Positions 6,075 through 6,926 of a stretch of DNA of 6,926 nt are shown here, one piece after another. The stretch is from Alphaproteobacteria bacterium. Lineage in GTDB: Bacteria; Pseudomonadota; Alphaproteobacteria; Micavibrionales; Micavibrionaceae. Under the pieces are notes generated by a model, which worked only from the letters and a program-made list of their open reading frames with translations, was not told the DNA's origin and ran no database searches. The stretch spans positions 1-6,926 of the forward strand of contig DAOWDF010000167.1 of the NCBI GenBank assembly GCA_030639165.1, in the 5' to 3' direction. The position numbers and the translations under genes are program-made. The stretch's first letter is position 1. Each line of letters starts with the position of its first letter.

Positions 6075-6926
6075 ACTTCTTACCATCTATTCTTACATTA
6101 TCACCCTCTTCAGGGCCAGTAACCTTCGCAGAATATCTCTTAGCACGTCCAGAAACCAGCTCTGCAAAAGATGTAGCCTCTATAGCCTTAGAAGCAAGCC
6201 CTTGTGGAACAATTGCGCTCCATTCTACCCGTTTACCAACGACCTCATAACGAACAAGGTACCCATTTGATAATGAAATATTATCCAAAAGATGTTGTAT
6301 ACGCACCATATGCTTAATCGCGTCACTCTGCATAACATTAGAGGCACTAACAACTAGCTCATGCGCTGTTTCATCTGTATTTTTCTTAATTTTAGCTAAG
6401 TCCATATCAACAGCAGATATGGATACTATGTTAATTAGTAAAATCACAGCAGCTATAAGGTTAACTATCAACCCAGTTACTATAAGCATATGTATTACAG
6501 CACGTGAAAGCCTTTCAGTTTTCAATGCGCTATTTTTCCATGCTACAATATCTGCTATATCGGGATTAATTGTAACAAAATTTGCATCCATACTTTGAAT
6601 ACGTGGAAGAATACTACGTGATGCGCCAAGAAACAGCTGCATTCGCCCAGTATCTTTATCCCACCTTAGCGCACAAGCCGTACCTTCTTGCTCATACAGA
6701 TACACAGTCTCGCGATCCCAATATTCGCTATTACCTGGCAGAGCGGCGGCCATAGGACACCAACTATCTGGATTAGAAGCCATAGCAGATGATGGGCAAG
6801 CTAAGTACCATACATGCCCATCTGATACTGAATATACATAATGGACGCTCTCCGTTCCACAAGCTTGGCAAGCAGCATTCCATACAGCTTCATTTTCAAA
6901 GCCTACAATATGAGGAACAGATCCTC
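6073..6926 (-). CDS. Inner-membrane platform-like protein with cysteine-containing N-terminal region, 5'-truncated by window edge
   Basis: The reading frame stays open from the stop at 6073-6075 to the right edge. The Met at 6781-6783 is therefore probably internal and the true start lies outside. In the 283 visible codons (numbered from 6924), residues 1-137 form a probably cytoplasmic region with CQAC (19-22), Cys43, Cys56 and Cys84; the first four could bind a metal. A strong membrane helix spans about 142-168. It is followed by a polar segment likely to be coiled coil (about 172-216) and a compact C-terminal domain (about 220-270) ending in a charged tail. Cytoplasmic domain, membrane helix, coiled coil and small periplasmic domain is the layout of PilN/PilO-type proteins and of the larger type IVb platform proteins. 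The small bitopic protein gene starts 9 nt after its stop. The family is not recognised by sequence, and the role is inferred from architecture and neighbours. Confidence 0.8.
   Translation of the reverse strand, partial: GSVPHIVGFENEAVWNAACQACGTESVHYVYSVSDGHVWYLACPSSAMASNPDSWCPMAAALPGNSEYWDRETVYLYEQEGTACALRWDKDTGRMQLFLGASRSILPRIQSMDANFVTINPDIADIVAWKNSALKTERLSRAVIHMLIVTGLIVNLIAAVILLINIVSISAVDMDLAKIKKNTDETAHELVVSASNVMQSDAIKHMVRIQHLLDNISLSNGYLVRYEVVGKRVEWSAIVPQGLASKAIEATSFAELVSGRAKRYSAKVTGPEEGDNVRIDGKK

Noticed and set aside
5644..6250. Plus-strand open frames at 5644-5856 and 5975-6250
   Set aside because: They lie opposite the PilO-like and platform-like genes, which have ribosome binding sites and membrane topology. 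The shadows have neither.

Overview
The window looks like a stretch of chromosome from an AT-leaning alphaproteobacterium. This is inferred from two clear housekeeping genes, sdhC (succinate dehydrogenase cytochrome b556 subunit) and asd (aspartate-semialdehyde dehydrogenase). The two lie close together in many alphaproteobacterial genomes. The species cannot be named from the sequence alone.

Layout, left to right. (1) The 5' part of sdhC lies on the minus strand at 1-276 and runs off the left edge; sdhD, sdhA and sdhB would normally follow outside the window. (2) A 115-bp divergent intergenic region contains a perfect 7-3-7 palindrome. (3) A plus-strand gene at 392-907 encodes a small TerB-like protein. 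(4) asd lies on the minus strand at 911-1921, converging on the TerB-like gene with 3 bp between the stops. (5) A 77-bp divergent spacer leads to a plus-strand gene at 1999-3972. It encodes a cytoplasmic hybrid histidine kinase (HisKA-HATPase-REC-REC-HPt) that has every phosphorelay residue but no sensor domain. (6) A tightly packed minus-strand operon runs from beyond the right edge down to 3969, where its last gene overlaps the kinase stop codon tail to tail.

In transcription order the minus-strand operon encodes four proteins. The first is an inner-membrane protein with a cysteine-containing, probably cytoplasmic N-terminal region, a membrane segment, a coiled coil and a small C-terminal domain; its 5' end is outside the window. 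The second is a smaller bitopic protein with a probable ferredoxin-like periplasmic domain. The last two are pseudopilin-like proteins with a short basic leader ending in Gly, followed by nearly the same hydrophobic helix. Two bitopic platform-like proteins followed by two prepilin-like proteins suggest an uncharacterised type IV pilus or type II secretion-like machine, with the PilN/PilO-type proteins as assembly platform and the two prepilin-like proteins as minor subunits. This assignment rests on architecture and gene order; only the prepilin-like N-termini are visible at the residue level.

The most notable features are this divergent pilus-like operon with non-canonical prepilins (no Glu at mature position 5), the sensorless three-step phosphorelay kinase converging on it, and two small repeats in intergenic DNA (a palindrome at 309-325 and a 13-bp direct repeat at 5506-5534). 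No RNA genes, CRISPR arrays, insertion sequences or origins were recognised.
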